Positions 10,644 through 22,978 are shown, counted from the first letter of the stretch. The stretch: 64,000 bases of DNA from Collybia mongolica (GCA_013420905.1 JAAXNY010000008.1:744001-808000); one strand, 5' to 3'. Translations and numbers: made by a program. Notes: generated by a model not told the origin, from the letters alone.

Positions 10644-12462
10644 ATGCCAGCGGACTTGAACGCCACTTTCGGAGCACTTCTTATCGGTGTTGTCCTTTCT
10701 GCAGCGCAAGTGTTTCCCTGTCATATTGGAAGAGCCCGCTCATCCCCAGCTCAGGCTCTTTGGCGTTATTGGCATTCAGACATTTTACTATTTCCAGAAC
10801 TATAGTTTGGACAATATTTTGGTGAAGCTCGTTGTGAGTCTTACGATATCTCCTCGAACATACCATCATTTAAGCCATTTTCAGGTATCAATATTGCTGT
10901 ATGTATTCCTATACGTTAGCGTATGGTACTTATTGAGCGAAAACAGAGTACTGGGACTATTACATACCATATGCGACACACACGCAATTTATTATTATAC
11001 TGTTGTCAACTATGCCAATCTTGCTGCTCCATATGACTCCACTTGGTCCCTTACGGTGAGTCACTGACAGTATACAAATTCTTGCTTACCTACGATGTTG
11101 TATTTACAGATGACAATTGTGATATCAGTAAATGTGTTTATTACTCCTAAAGCACCATTCCTGATAAAAATGACCTCCAGAGTGCCGTTATATCCATAGT
11201 TCATATGTTCTACATCCGAAGAGTGTATTATAGTATGTCTGTTTCTACCTCCACGATACCCTTCTGACCGTCCCGACCCTCAGTGAGCCAGAAAAATATG
11301 GTTTTGGTTTTCCTTATTGTACGTAATTCTATTTTTCTTTGTATATTCAGTCCGGCTCTTTATTGATATCTTCCAACCTACAGGCCATCCTTTCTTTAGG
11401 CCACTTGGGTAAGCCGATAGCATATATCTCTCCGGGGAAAAAATGTTCATATGGCATTCCAACTAGTTATAAACTTAAGTATATTATTTGTCGTTCTGGA
11501 GACAAGTGCACCTATTGACCATCTATCTGGTAGTCGTGACAAGCAGAGTGTACGTCCTGATTTTAAACTCAATGCCACTATCCGCTTAACAGATAAACAT
11601 GCAGCTTTCAGTTGCAGCATTTCAGTGTATTGAAATTTCTTACTGTGTGCTGGTTCTCTTTCTGCACGATTGGTCTATATTCATCAGGCTTACTCTAGCC
11701 GTACACGGTTTCCTCAATTGTTATTGTGGTGGTTGCGGACATGATTATTGCAGCCTCAATCTCGTTTTATCTTCATATGGGTCGGTCCGGAATTCGAAAG
11801 TAAGAACGTTTGGTGCGCTCTACAAAGGTGAATTTACAACTCAAATTTATGTCTAGTAGCGACACCATGATCAATAGATTGATGGTTTATACCATCAATA
11901 ATGGGATCTTAACAAGGTAAAAAAATGTTTTTGGATTATGCCTTTTCACCCTGACTGTTTCCATTGCATAGTGTATTCGACATTATCATACTTGTTTTTG
12001 TATGTCATGTTTTTCTATCCAGTCTCTTATCTGACCACAACGTAGATGGTATTTGCACCACAAAGCTTGATATACTTTTCAATTCATCAAGTCCTGGGCA
12101 ACTGTACGTGGGGTCTGAGTAATCATTTTTTTTCCTGTACTGACATTGATCTGGTCAAGTATATACAAATGCTATTTTGGCGACGTACGAGCCTTCTTTT
12201 GGGTGGGCATGCCGTTTATCTTTTCTTTTTTGAACAGGCTCAACTCTCGCCGATCGGTGGCCCAAGTTGGGAAAATTACTGATACATCAATCCGGTTACC
12301 TATGTCTACGATTTCTACCGGCAACCCTGTGGCTACAGGTACGAAGGTGAGACCGTCAGCTCAATTTCTTCATAGCATGCTTCTCAACTTTATTGCACGC
12401 TGCAGCCTGGCGATTTCACCCCAAATATAGACAACATCGAGAGTCAACCAATCTCGCAATGA
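10644..12462 (+). CDS. DUF6534 seven-helix membrane protein, copy B
   Basis: Eighteen exons: 10644-10705, 10755-10833, 10885-10898, 10947-11055, 11110-11127, 11181-11232, 11284-11318, 11384-11408, 11467-11478, 11534-11549, 11605-11644, 11699-11799, 11857-11916, 11972-11999, 12046-12103, 12160-12184, 12238-12346, 12406-12462. They encode 299 residues without stops. Sizes of exons 1-17 are identical to copy A, including the 12, 14, 16 and 18 nt exons. Intron 1 again has a GC donor. Exon 11 must use the gtgtgc donor; the gtaact seen at the equivalent place in copy A is absent here, which settles the boundary for all copies. The TATA motif upstream is intact. Confidence 0.85.
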
Positions 12463-12702
12463 GCAACTTCAAGCACCCCACATACTACCAGTGACTTAAT
12501 TCAGGATTCATATCAGGAGTATCCACAAACTCCTGGACAGCGCTCCACATGTCAAGCTAACTTGTCCATTATATTGTGTCTCCCGTTTTCTCCATCTGGT
12601 TTTACATGATGATGGGGCACCTTCACCAGTAAACCTAATCTCGAAGAGTATGGCAGAGTTGAAGGAGAAGAAGGGTAAGCCCATTGTGTGTATATCTACT
12701 TA

Positions 12703-13196
12703 CAGTACATTAGCCATGATACATAACTTTATCAGCTTTTGGCTGGAATAAACCCAGGTAGCAGGGATTATGCATCATTTAGTCATATTGCATAATGTAT
12801 AGGGTTAGCAACAGAAATATGCATTATGAAATGGGCCAAACTGGACAGTCAGTACATGAGGCACTGCATAATTCAAACATTGATTATGGAACCAATTCCC
12901 ACAAGGCATTTTTCAAACCCCCCTCTTTTCCAGGCACAATCCCTTGCATTCCCCACCAAATACCCCATTTCTTACCCACCCATCTACACCTTCTATTTGG
13001 CTCCACACTCAATACCTGCCTAGCTTCCCTGGAAGTTCCCACCTAGAACATCTCCTTCCACCAATGTCATACCAAGGTGACCCACCTTACACTTACTTAT
13101 AAGGCCACATTCCAATCTCCTTCTCCTTTGCCATTCCTGTAATCCCCCATACTTGTATCACCCTGGACCATCCCATTTCTGCCCCTTCTCTCCCAT
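12703..13196. other. Junction of unit B and the transposon cluster
   Basis: No gene was found. It is AT-rich at first, then rich in pyrimidines on the plus strand. It directly precedes a gypsy LTR and is probably transposon-derived. Confidence 0.3.
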
Positions 13197-13592
13197 TGTC
13201 AGGGTGACCCTAAGTTGAAGTGTGCATGATCACAAGTCAGCCAACTTCTGACTGATAGGGGAAATCCTAAGTATATTGTTATAAGTACAAGTCTGAACAA
13301 CTCACCTGATAGGGGAAATCCTAAGAGATCAATCTAAGGATTCCCCTACCAAGTGGTGCCTACTATATACCTAACCTATACAATGCCACTATGTGCTGCT
13401 ATTGTCACCACATGTCTCAGGGTCAAACAATAGGGTTGGTAATACAATAGGTACATTTGTGTAATGGGCTGACATGATCTTGACAAGTGGTGTGCATATT
13501 GGCATGGTGGTTTGCCATGTGATTGGTTGATTGATGGTACAAGCTTTGATATGCAGTGACAGTCTTTGATTGGTGATGGCAATCCCCTTACA
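13197..13592 (-). repeat. LTR of degenerate gypsy element 1
   Basis: Starts TGTCAGG and ends CTTACA on the plus strand, so it is bounded by TG..CA. In the minus orientation of the adjacent pol it is the 3' LTR: the polypurine tract (ggggggtat) sits immediately beside it at 13593-13601. The partner LTR was not found with confidence. Confidence 0.55.
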
Positions 13593-14608
13593 ATACCCCC
13601 CCTCTAGGCTGAGTGTCCTTGCAATGGGTTGAAAGGGTATACAGCCAAATCAAACATGGTTGACAGATTGTGGGGCCCCCAGGTTCTCTTGGTGAAAGCA
13701 TGCAACAAGATTGTTGCATTGTAGGTTGTTGGCCTTCTCTCAGGAACTGTGTTCATACCTGGAGCCTTTCCAGGCAACAAGGTACTGTAACTTGTTCCAG
13801 AAGAACTGACTGTCCATGATTTCTTTGACTTTGTATTCTTCTTCATGATTGATCACAGTCAGTTTGGGTACCACAGTAAGTTGTTGGCCAGGATTTGGAT
13901 TGCATGGGGCAGGCAGCAGCTTGACAACATGGAAGATGGGATGAGTGTGTGACATTCCACCTGGAAGCTTGAGGCAATAGGGGTGTGTCCCATTGTGAGC
14001 AGTAATCTTGTATGGGCCAAGATACTGATGTGCCAGCTTTTGTGCCAGCTGTGTCATTGTAATGCCATGTGAGTTGAGGTATACCATGTCACTGACTTCA
14101 TAATCTGGAGTAGGAAGATGACAATGATTGTAGTACTGGGCCATATTGTCTTTTGCCTTTGCCAGTGCAGCACATGTTTGGTCCAGTGTCATCTTCATGC
14201 AGTTGCAGAATTTGTTGACAGTCTCAATGCATGAGGGAGTGGTATGTGGTTCAAAGCCCATGCATGGATGTCAGCCAGTATCAACATAAAACAGTGAGTG
14301 TTGCATTGACAAGTGGATGTGATTGTTGTACTGGAACTTGGCAAGTGGTAGGAGTTCAATCCAGTTATCTTGTTGCTGACTGATGAAGAATTGGAGGTAC
14401 TGTTCCAGTTCCTGGTTTACCCACTTGGTTTGACTGTCCGTTTCTGGGTGATAGGCTGTAGATGCTGCAAGCTTGATATCAAGAAGTTGGTAGAGCTCTT
14501 GAGTGAAGTTGGCAATGAACTGCACCCTGCAGTCCAATACCATGACCTTCAGCAAGCCATGCAGTTTCCAGACATGTCAAAGGTACAGACACACTGCCCC
14601 CAAGGCTA

Positions 14609-15508
14609 CTTGGGTGGAGTGGGCCAACACACTGTGTGGCAGGTACTTGTTCTTTATTTCTTTTCTTTTGAGAAATAAGTCCATTCCACATTCAGCAAGT
14701 TGTAAAAATGACTAGAAACAATGTAGATGATAGTTTATAGAGGTCATGTGACCATGGGAAAATGTTACCAAGTAAACAAGCAATGCCATTGCTTGCCTGG
14801 TTATGGAGAAAACACAAAAACCATCAGAACTAACTTTTACCAGGATCATGTACACTAAATAAGCATTCAGATTGTTGTCATGTATTTGGTATACTTATGT
14901 GGTGGAATAGATCATGTGACATGTGTCAATAAATAGAGAAATCAATCTTATTTGTATTTCAGGTAAATATAGTAGTAGTTGTTGATTATTCCAATGTTTA
15001 GTGTAATTTCCCACAAGGGTCATATTTGGTCAGGGTCATTGTTGTTATAAGATGTTTGTTCACCCCTGGCATAACACACAGACCTTCGAAACTAGCTGAA
15101 TCTAGACATTTCTGATATTTCGCTCAAAATAGACCGTGGGAAAAATGTGCTCAACAAGGAAATTGTAGAGCCATGTTTGTACATTCCAAACATATAAAAA
15201 CAAAGTTAATAGCTTTACTGGTTATGGAGAAAATCACAAAATAAATTTTGAAATGCGACGCTTTGAAATATTAGATATGCATAATTTTGATGGCATCATC
15301 AAAGGCATTATGTAAGCATCCCAAATACATGCAAATTATGTCATGATACTTTGTATTTGTGGAGAAATGCTGTAAAAAGCTATAAGAGAAGAAAAATCCC
15401 ATTATGGAAATATTTTCCCACAGTGTTGACATATGAATGAATGAATCAACTTTTTGCCCGAAAACTGGGTTGATAAAGAACCCGTCTTTAGTAAACTAAA
15501 GAACTTGT
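14609..15508 (-). mobile_element. Helitron-like non-autonomous element, copy 1
   Basis: About 900 bp, inverted relative to copy 2 at 16904-17788 and highly similar to it along its whole length. On the minus strand it starts ACAAGTTCTTTAG and ends CCACCCAAG, followed by T. A hairpin (GCCACACAGTGTGTTGGC with one bulge) lies about 13 nt before that end. The host gypsy frame resumes with at most 1 bp duplicated. A 3' hairpin, insertion beside T and no target duplication point to a Helitron-like end, though the canonical CTRR is not present. No ORF of note. Confidence 0.55.
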
Positions 15509-16903
15509 AATGACTGTTGTGTGTGTTTCAATGAAGTGTGCATGCTTCCCTACTGAGTCAACAACTATCATGATCACATTGTGCCCTTGTGATTCTGGCA
15601 ACTCCATGATGAAGTTGACACTCACAATATCTCATCATCCTTCTGGTACCAGTAACAGCTTGAGTTCACTGATTGGGGCTGAACATTGCAGTTTTGTTCT
15701 TAGACATAGGTTGCATGCCTTGCAGTACTCCCCAATGTAGCGCAACATCTGGGGCCACCAGTAGTTGCATGATACAAGTTCTGGGGTCTTCCATCATCTG
15801 GCATGGCCAGTAATCTGCATGTCATGATGCTACTCAACAATCTGTTAACAAAGATCAGTGTGCTTAGATATATAGATGCAGTCACAGAAGTAGAGCAAGT
15901 CTTGCAACTTGTGCCATTCCACACTGCATACTGACTTGCTGTTTGACTTCTTCAGTTCCTGGGTGGCCTTTGTGATTGTGTCCTCCTGTGCACCTTCCCA
16001 ATTCCCTTGCCAAATGTCACACATGATGTCATGTTCTTCCCCCTTGATCATCATGCCTTTGAGTGTGCAAATTGCAAATAACTCTGGCTTGAGTAGGACA
16101 ATATTGCAGTTGTCATCCTGTCTGTCTGCATGGTGAGCATGTTGTGAAAGTGCATCCGGTTTGCCTTTGTCCTGGCTTGTGATGAAGTAAAAACATGAAT
16201 CACAACAGATAGAGAGACCACTGGGCTTGTTGTTGATTGAGCTGTTTGGCTGATTGGAAGTACTCAAGGTTCTTGTAATCAGTCCAAATCTCAATGTCAT
16301 ACCAGGTATCTTCTAAGTAATGTTGCCACTCCTCTAATGCATGGATGATGGCAAGCATTGCCTTGTTGTGGATCTCATAATTGTGCTTGACTGTGTTCAT
16401 TTGAAAAGAATGTGTTTGGGTGCCACTTGCCATTGTCAGCATTCAGTTGTAACAGAAAGGCACTGGTTGCATAGTTGGAGCTATCAGCTTTGAGTTGGAA
16501 AGGCTGGTCATGGTTTACAAAACTTAGGACTGGCTTGGTGGCCACAGCATTCTTCAGATTGTCAAATGTGGTTTGCTTTGTGCCTCCCCATTTCCAGATT
16601 GCATTTTTGCCTGTCAAGTCAAAAAGTGGCTGGGCATGGTGTAAGAAGTCCTGGATGAATTACTGATAAAAGTTGACAAAACCCAAGAAAGATTGAACTT
16701 CTTTCTTTGCCTTGGGTGCTGGCCAGTCCGCAACACCTGTGACTTTGATGAGATCCATTTTAGCCTATCCCTTCAATATGATTAGTCTGAGATACTCAAT
16801 GTGCATTTTCCCAAATTCACACTTGTTGAGTTGGAGGTAGAGCTTGTGTTGTCAAAGCCACTCTACAACAAGTTGGGTGACATTCCAGTGTTTGTCAAGG
16901 GTT

Positions 16904-17788
16904 ACGAGTTCTTTAGTTTACTAAAGACGAGTTCTTTGTCAACCCAGTTTTCGGGCAGAAAGGTGATTCATTCATTCATTGATTCATATTTCAACACCGC
17001 GGGAAAATATTTCCATAATGGGATTTTTCTTCTCTTATGGCTTTTTACAGCATTTCTCCACAAATACAAAGTATTGTGACATAATTTGCATGTATTTGGG
17101 ATGCTTACATAATGCCTTTGATGATGCCATCAAAATTATGCATATCTAATATTTCAAAGCGTCGCATTTCAAAATTTATTTTGTGATTTTCTCCATAACC
17201 AGTAAAGCTATTAACTTTGTTTTTATATGTTTGGAATGTACAAACATGGCTCTACAATTTCCTTGTTGAGCACATTTTTCCCACGGTCTATTTTGAGCGA
17301 AATATCAGAAATGTCTAGATTCAGCTAGTTTCGAAGGTCTGTGTGTTATGCCAGGGGTGAACAAACATCTTATAACAACAATGACCCTGACCAAATATGA
17401 CCCTTGTGGGAAATTACACTAAACATTGGAATAATCAACAACTACTACTATATTTACCTGAAATACAAAGAGGATTGAATTCTCTATTTATTGACATATG
17501 TCACATGATCTATTCCATCACATAAGCATACCAAATACATGACAACAATCTGAATGCTCATTTAGTGTCCATGATCCTGGGAAAAGTAAGTTCTGATGGT
17601 TTTTGTGCACAGGCATTGCTTGTTTGCTTGGTAACATTTTCCCAGGGTCACATGACCTCTATAAACTATCATCTACATTGTTTCTAGTCATTTACAACTT
17701 CCTGAATGTGGAATGGACTTATTTCTCCTAAGAAAAGAAATAAAGAACGAGTACCTGCCACACAGTGTGTTGGCCCACTCCACCCAAG
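16904..17788 (+). mobile_element. Helitron-like non-autonomous element, copy 2
   Basis: The inverted partner of copy 1. Left junction gggtt/acgag, right junction cccaag/tatg. The interrupted gypsy codons (THT then LDKH) rejoin exactly if the insert is removed with one T. The 5' end carries a palindrome (CTTTAGTTTACTAAAG, about 16911-16926) and the 3' end the bulged hairpin. Confidence 0.55.
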
Positions 17789-18243
17789 TATGTGTGTAGG
17801 CCAGGATGTCATCCATGTAGATGCAGACAATACCCTCCATGATCAGATCATGGAAGATCTTGTTTATCATTGTCTGGAATGTTGCCAGGCTGTTTGTTAG
17901 GCCAAAGAACATCATGAGTGGTTTGAACAGGCTGTGATTTGTCCAAATTGCTGCCTTCCACTTGTTGCCATCTTTGATATGCATGTTGTTGTATCCCCAC
18001 CTGATGTCTATCTTGGTGAAGTACTTCACACCTTGCAATTGGTTGATCAGATTGAAGATGAGTGGCAGGGGGTACTTGTTCTTCACTGTCAGCATATTCA
18101 ATGTGCAGTAGTCCTGAATGGGCCAGAGGGTGCCATCCTTCTTCTTGACAAAGGAGGGTGATGCCATTGGCAATTTTGATGGTCAGATGTGTCCTGTAAG
18201 GGGAATGCCCAATTCCACACACACAGCTCCAACTTCACACATT

Positions 18244-18370
18244 GGACATTGGCATTGTGATTAGCATTAGACATTGGCATTGTGATTAGCATTGGATATT
18301 GGCATTTGCACTTGCACTTGCATGTCGGTACTCACACTTGTACATCAGAACTTGCACTTGCACATCAGAT
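18244..18370. repeat. Short tandem repeats
   Basis: A 28-bp-scale motif (acattggcattgtgattag) occurs twice and a third time partly, followed by repeats of cacttgcac and acatcag. There is no coding content. It lies upstream of the reverse transcriptase of gypsy 1. Confidence 0.6.
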
Positions 18371-18589
18371 TCTAGTTGGAGTACATCAGCTCCTCATTGG
18401 AGCACATTGGTTTGCTTGTAGATAGTGTACACTATGACCCTAAGCCACATGGCAACAATGGGACTCCATATCTATTGTCTAGAATAGGTATATAGGATAA
18501 AGACCCCTGGCAGGGAATCCTCAGAGTATTCTCTTTGGATTCCTCTGATAGATCATGCATTGGCCAACTTGGGTTAGTGTGGCATGATG

Positions 18590-19666
18590 TAGGGTTGTCC
18601 TTATACCCATACTCTGTCCAGGTTTGTGGTGCAGCAAGAAGTTGAAGCATGGCAAGTAGAGTGACCACTGAGCCTATCACTGATTTAACTTCTGTGCAGT
18701 GCAGAAGTACTCCAGGTTCTTGTGGTTGGTCCAGACCTCAAAGTTGTGTCACATGCCTTCCAGGTGTTACGGCTGTTTAGGCCTTATCCTCTAAGTCAAT
18801 CCGATGTATCATTCGTTCGTTCTTAGACCATTGACTTCTGTAAGTCCAAAGTCTATTGACTCCCTCAATAGGGCTAAAGTCAAGTTTATCGAGTTATCTG
18901 ATCAAGGATGCACTACCCCCTTTGTAAGGCAGATAGGATCGAGTTCGCGTTGAGAAGATAGATTAATAAGGTTGATTCAGCTAGGTCAAGCTAAAGAGCT
19001 AGCTAAGCTAAAGTATCCCTATATATACATAATAGTCCGATAAGCGTTGTTTACGCTATTTGTTATAGATAAAGATGAGTAAGCTATTGAAGAGGATGAG
19101 TAAGAAAGCTGAGTAAGTATGAGAAAAGAAATGCATATGGAGATGTTGAAAGATAAGGTCGATAAGTGTCTGATAATCAATAGTAGGTAAGAGAAAGAAG
19201 AAAAGAAATGATAGGTCGAACAGATAAGGGAATTTGTAACACCAGGTAGTGATGCCATTCCTCCATTGCACAGATGATTGCAAGTATCTCTTTGTTGCAG
19301 ATCTCATAGTTCCACTCTACCATGTTCAGGCTTTTGGAGAGGAATGCAATTGGGTGCCACTTGTCATCTTCCACACTGAGTTGCAATAGAACTGCACCCA
19401 TTGCAAAATTGGAGCTGTCAGCTTCAATGCAGAAAGGTTAGTTGTTGTTGGCAAATGCAAGGACTGGTTGCAATGTGACCACACATTTGAGTTCATCAAA
19501 TGCCTCTTGCTGTGCTTCCCCCCATACCCATGGCACATCTTTTCTGGTGAGATCAAAGAGTGGGTGCACATGATGCAAGAAATTGCAGATGAAACACTGG
19601 TAGAAGTTGGTGAAGCTGAGAATGACTGCACTTGCTTCTTGTTTGTTGGCTTTGACCAGTCTGCAA
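18590..19666 (-). pseudogene. Gypsy pol fragment 2 (RT end and RNase H)
   Basis: The minus strand encodes RKDVPWVWGEAQQEAFDEL, IEADSSNFAMGAVL and MEEWHHYL, then NLEYFCTAQKLNQ beyond a solo LTR that splits it (18765-19241). It contains frameshifts and stops. It belongs to the same broad family as gypsy 1. The right side ends abruptly at a third Helitron-like insertion. Confidence 0.8.
18765..19241. repeat. Solo LTR with 5-bp target duplication
   Basis: A 477 bp sequence bounded by TGTTACGG and GTAACA, clearly related to the two LTRs of the complete gypsy element at 23052-29900. It is flanked by the direct repeat CCAGG (18760-18764 and 19242-19246) and interrupts the RNase H region of gypsy fragment 2. 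It results from LTR-LTR recombination of a former insertion. Confidence 0.9.
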
Positions 19667-19962
19667 CTTGGGTGGAGTGGGCCAACACACTGTGTGGCAG
19701 GTACTCGTTCTTTATTTCTTTTCTTAGGAGAAATAAGTCCATTCCACATTCAGGAAGTTGTAAATGACTAGAAACAATGTATGTGATAGTTTATAGAGGT
19801 CATGTGACCATGGGAAAATGTTACCAAGTAAACAAGCAATGCCTGTGCACAAAACCCAATTGTAGCTTGCCTGGCTATGGAGAAAACACAAAAACCATCA
19901 GAACTAACTTTTTCCCAGGATCATGGACACTAAATAAGCATTCAGATTGTTGCCATGTATTT
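19667..19962 (-). mobile_element. Helitron-like element, copy 3, truncated
   Basis: Matches the first ~300 bp (cttgggtggagtgggcc end) of copy 1, with the CCCAAG end at 19667 set directly against gypsy codons (gtt gca gac). The other end is missing after about 19962, so only the hairpin end survives. Confidence 0.6.
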
Positions 19963-20564
19963 TCCAATCTAAATGAACAACCCATACCTCAAACCTGCTC
20001 CCCCTCTCCTGAATCCCCCTATTACTTGCCCCCCTGTTCCACACCACTCTCCCAAAGCAATGACCCCCCTCCAAAATGAGGCTGCCAAATCCCACCATTG
20101 GACAATAAACTGGCATTCTCCCCAAGAGGTGTGCTCTGTGCAGGGACAGTAGCTGATTGGGGGCCAGACCCCTTCCTCCTTTTGTATTTGGGTGTAGTGG
20201 TTAAGCAAGTATGAATAAATCGTTGAGAATGTTGGCAGTGACACTCCCTAAGGATCTGCGCAAAGCAGAGTACAAGAGTTGTGGTGTCCTCGTGTGGCCT
20301 GGTAGTTGATGAGGTGGATGTGAACAGATTAGTGAAGCCCCCAGTACAGGCAAGATGAGATGACCCTGCAGATAGTCAGGATCAGCTCTGATAAGTTAGG
20401 AATTTGGATATGTTGTAAAAGGATAGTGGCCCAGGCCAAAAGGATGGTCTGATGAAAGGTGATCTCAATTAGGGATGAGGTGTTAGGTAGTTTAGGGACA
20501 ACCTAGTGCAGGAGGGATGAATTCCCATGGTCAGATGGTGGTGGTAAAAGATCAAGAAGTGTTG
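19963..20564. other. No gene recognised
   Basis: Non-coding by inspection; no terminal repeats or known domain were seen between the truncated Helitron-like copy and the long inverted repeat. Confidence 0.3.
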
Positions 20565-20599
20565 AATATTGCATATCTCCACAATAACAAGACCTATGG

Positions 20600-21510
20600 A
20601 TGCAATTTAAATTGCTACTACTAGATATGGTGAAGGGCTACCCAATTGGTGTATTTATGTATATTTCTTTGTGTTTGTACACCTTCAAATATCGTGATCA
20701 AAAGTAGCTCTCTTACACAAGTATGTTACAAATGAATATCAAGTTTGGGTATGACTTTGCCACACAGCTAGCCAAACAAAATATACCATCAAAGTTCCCA
20801 CACTATAAATCATTGCATATCTCAACAACAACAAGGCCTATGGATGTAATTCAAATTGCTAGTGTTAGATATGGTGAAGTAGTACCTCTTGTATGTGTTT
20901 GTATGCATTTATATTTGTTTGTATTTTCCTAAACATTATCAACATCATTTTTCTTGCTGTATGTTACATGAATACCGGCTGTATATCACTTCATCACACA
21001 TCTAGCCAAACAAACAATAATACTAAGGAAATTTCCCACAATATAGATGATGCATGTTTCAGCATGGACATGCTACTACTAGACATTGTAAGGAATACAT
21101 TATGTGTATATTTATATGCATTTGTAGTTGTTTGTACCCTTCCAAATCTCATTATCAACAACAACCTTTTTACTACATATTACAAATGAATATCATCTGT
21201 ATATTACTTTGCCAACATCAGGCCAAACAAACAATATTAATGAAGTTATAATTAAGATGATGCATATCTCAGCAAATACAAGGCTAATGGATACAATTGA
21301 AATTGCTACTACTCCTAGACACATGGAGGGGGTACATCAAAAAATTTATAGTTATATTTGTTTGTACCTTTCCAAATTTGATTATAATTTCTTGTTATAT
21401 TTATTTTAATATCACATTTTATTACTTGGCCAAAAGCATAGCCAAACAAGTCAATGTGGATGCTCCTGGAATCTATAATGCTCAATATCTTGACAATAGC
21501 TAGCTATATG
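20600..21510. repeat. Tandem array of ~214-244 bp units
   Basis: Four diverged units, recognised by the motif tgctactact or its variants at 20613, 20857, 21071 and 21304, each followed by tttgtttgtac-like and gccaaacaa words. The same array is present, inverted, in arm B (about 60030-60740). Confidence 0.7.
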
Positions 21511-22898
21511 AGTATGGTTAAATATAGTTGTGATAATACAAGAAAAAAACACTTAACAGGCATATGTACATTTGTTTGAAGTTTGTCTTTGATGGTGATA
21601 TTTCTATTTTTAGCATATCTGTTAAGTTCTTGATTAACCCAGGATGCAAGGCTAGAAATAAAATGTTAAATGTTGAGTGGTTGATATACATTTCAGTACT
21701 GTGGGAACTTGTTTCTATTATAGACATTTGAAATGATATTACTTCCTTATATCACACAAAATATAAGTCTATACAAGAACTGGTTCCCCACACAAGCCTG
21801 CAACTCCTCTGTTGTCCTCAGCTACTACTGCCCCCTTATTTGATTCTGCATTAGTGCTTCCTGGTGTGGGATGTGCAAGGGATGGGTTGTGTTTGCATGC
21901 TACTGCAGTAGGTGGCCTCCTGTATGCAATGGTATTCCAGAGGGTGGGGGTTGTCTAAGGTCTGGGGCTGTGCATCAGTGAAATACTTGCCCATACCCTA
22001 CCACACTGTAAAGGATTGAGTGTTAGAAGGGGGAATGATATGAGCAGCAGGGTTCAGCCACACAGGGAAGGGGGCACCAGAAAATTAAATGGGCTTTGTT
22101 GCAAGAAATCTGGGCCTAATTCATTGCAAAGGTGCTATCTGTAATTGGGCAGCCCCATCTATGTATAGGTATATTGAATAAATACTGTGGGGGTACCAGA
22201 AGTGTATATCAGCCTGCTAGAGCTGTACAAATTGTACAGGGGTAAAGTATCAGTAAGAAGTAAACTAATATTTGTGAAAGGAATCAAAACATATCACAAG
22301 GTAGGTAGAATTACACCAAGGCAGTCTCAAGGTAAACAGCAGCATATAGGTGTATATACAATAGAATATCTGAGCAACTAGATGTGAGGCACATATGCAC
22401 TCACCTTACACCCATCTGGTTTGGGCACAGGGGTGATTGGCACTACTTGGTCTAGACAGCACATTCAGGGATGCACACCCAGCCACCAGGTGATGGTTCT
22501 ACCATATGGAATACACCACTGCACCATCCATGTCCACCATGCTAGCTGCTCACTAGCAGATGTGGGCAGGCAGTCACTGGTGATATGGCAGGTGCCTCTG
22601 TAGTTCTTATTGCAGCCCTTATTGTTGTGATTTGGCAGTTGTTATTATCACTGAGAGGGGTAGGTATGAGAGAGGGCAGCAGTATCCATAGCAATAGGAC
22701 CTGGCATTGTATTTGGCAGCATTATGCACAGTTACAAAGCAGGGAGGTGATGGGTGGGGCAGCTGGGGATGTAGTAGTGGTGGTTGACATTAAGGCTGAT
22801 GGGTAATGTGGCACCCATCAACAATACTCAGCCATTGCCAGTAATGGCCAAGAGTGGGCAGCAGGGGGTCATTATAATAACAAGCACCTTGGACTGGC

Positions 22899-22978
22899 AA
22901 GCTCATATTGCTAAATGGTTAATCTGCATGCTTTATGCATATGACATGTAACCTTGAGGCCCTGTATTTGACTCTCCA
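22899..22978 (+). repeat. tRNA-like (SINE-type) segment
   Basis: The segment has a box A-like ttgctaaatggttaat and a box B-like tatttgactctcc at tRNA-like spacing, with overall resemblance to an elongator tRNA-Met. It cannot be a functional tRNA because the acceptor stem is not formed. It is repeated in arm B near 58265-58360. It is probably the head of a tRNA-derived SINE. Confidence 0.35.

Larger units (their letters stand above)
8862..12702 (+). repeat. Segmental duplication unit B
   Basis: Begins with the same upstream repeat as units A and C (8862-9330 against 3250-3610 and 32030-32400) and carries a DUF6534 gene. Similarity to units A and C ends in the 3' flank near 12702, just after the short start at 12651, where unrelated sequence and then the transposon cluster begin. 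No glutaredoxin copy remains in this unit. Confidence 0.75.
13740..18222 (-). pseudogene. Degenerate Ty3/gypsy pol 1, interrupted by two insertions
   Basis: Read on the minus strand from high to low coordinates: reverse transcriptase (about 18222-17790, with [19 protein letters not shown] and [10 protein letters not shown]), RNase H (16617-16200), integrase zinc-binding region and start of the core (about 15900-15510), rest of the core (14555-14271, STAYHPETD), and a C-terminal chromodomain (14261-13740). Many stops and frameshifts make it dead. It is split by two ~0.9 kb insertions; removing them restores the reading frame across both junctions. Confidence 0.85.

Noticed and set aside
14609..17788. 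One large foldback transposon with 0.9-kb terminal inverted repeats
   Set aside because: The DNA between the arms is the host gypsy element in the same strand and order as the DNA outside, so the arms are two independent insertions and not ends of one element.
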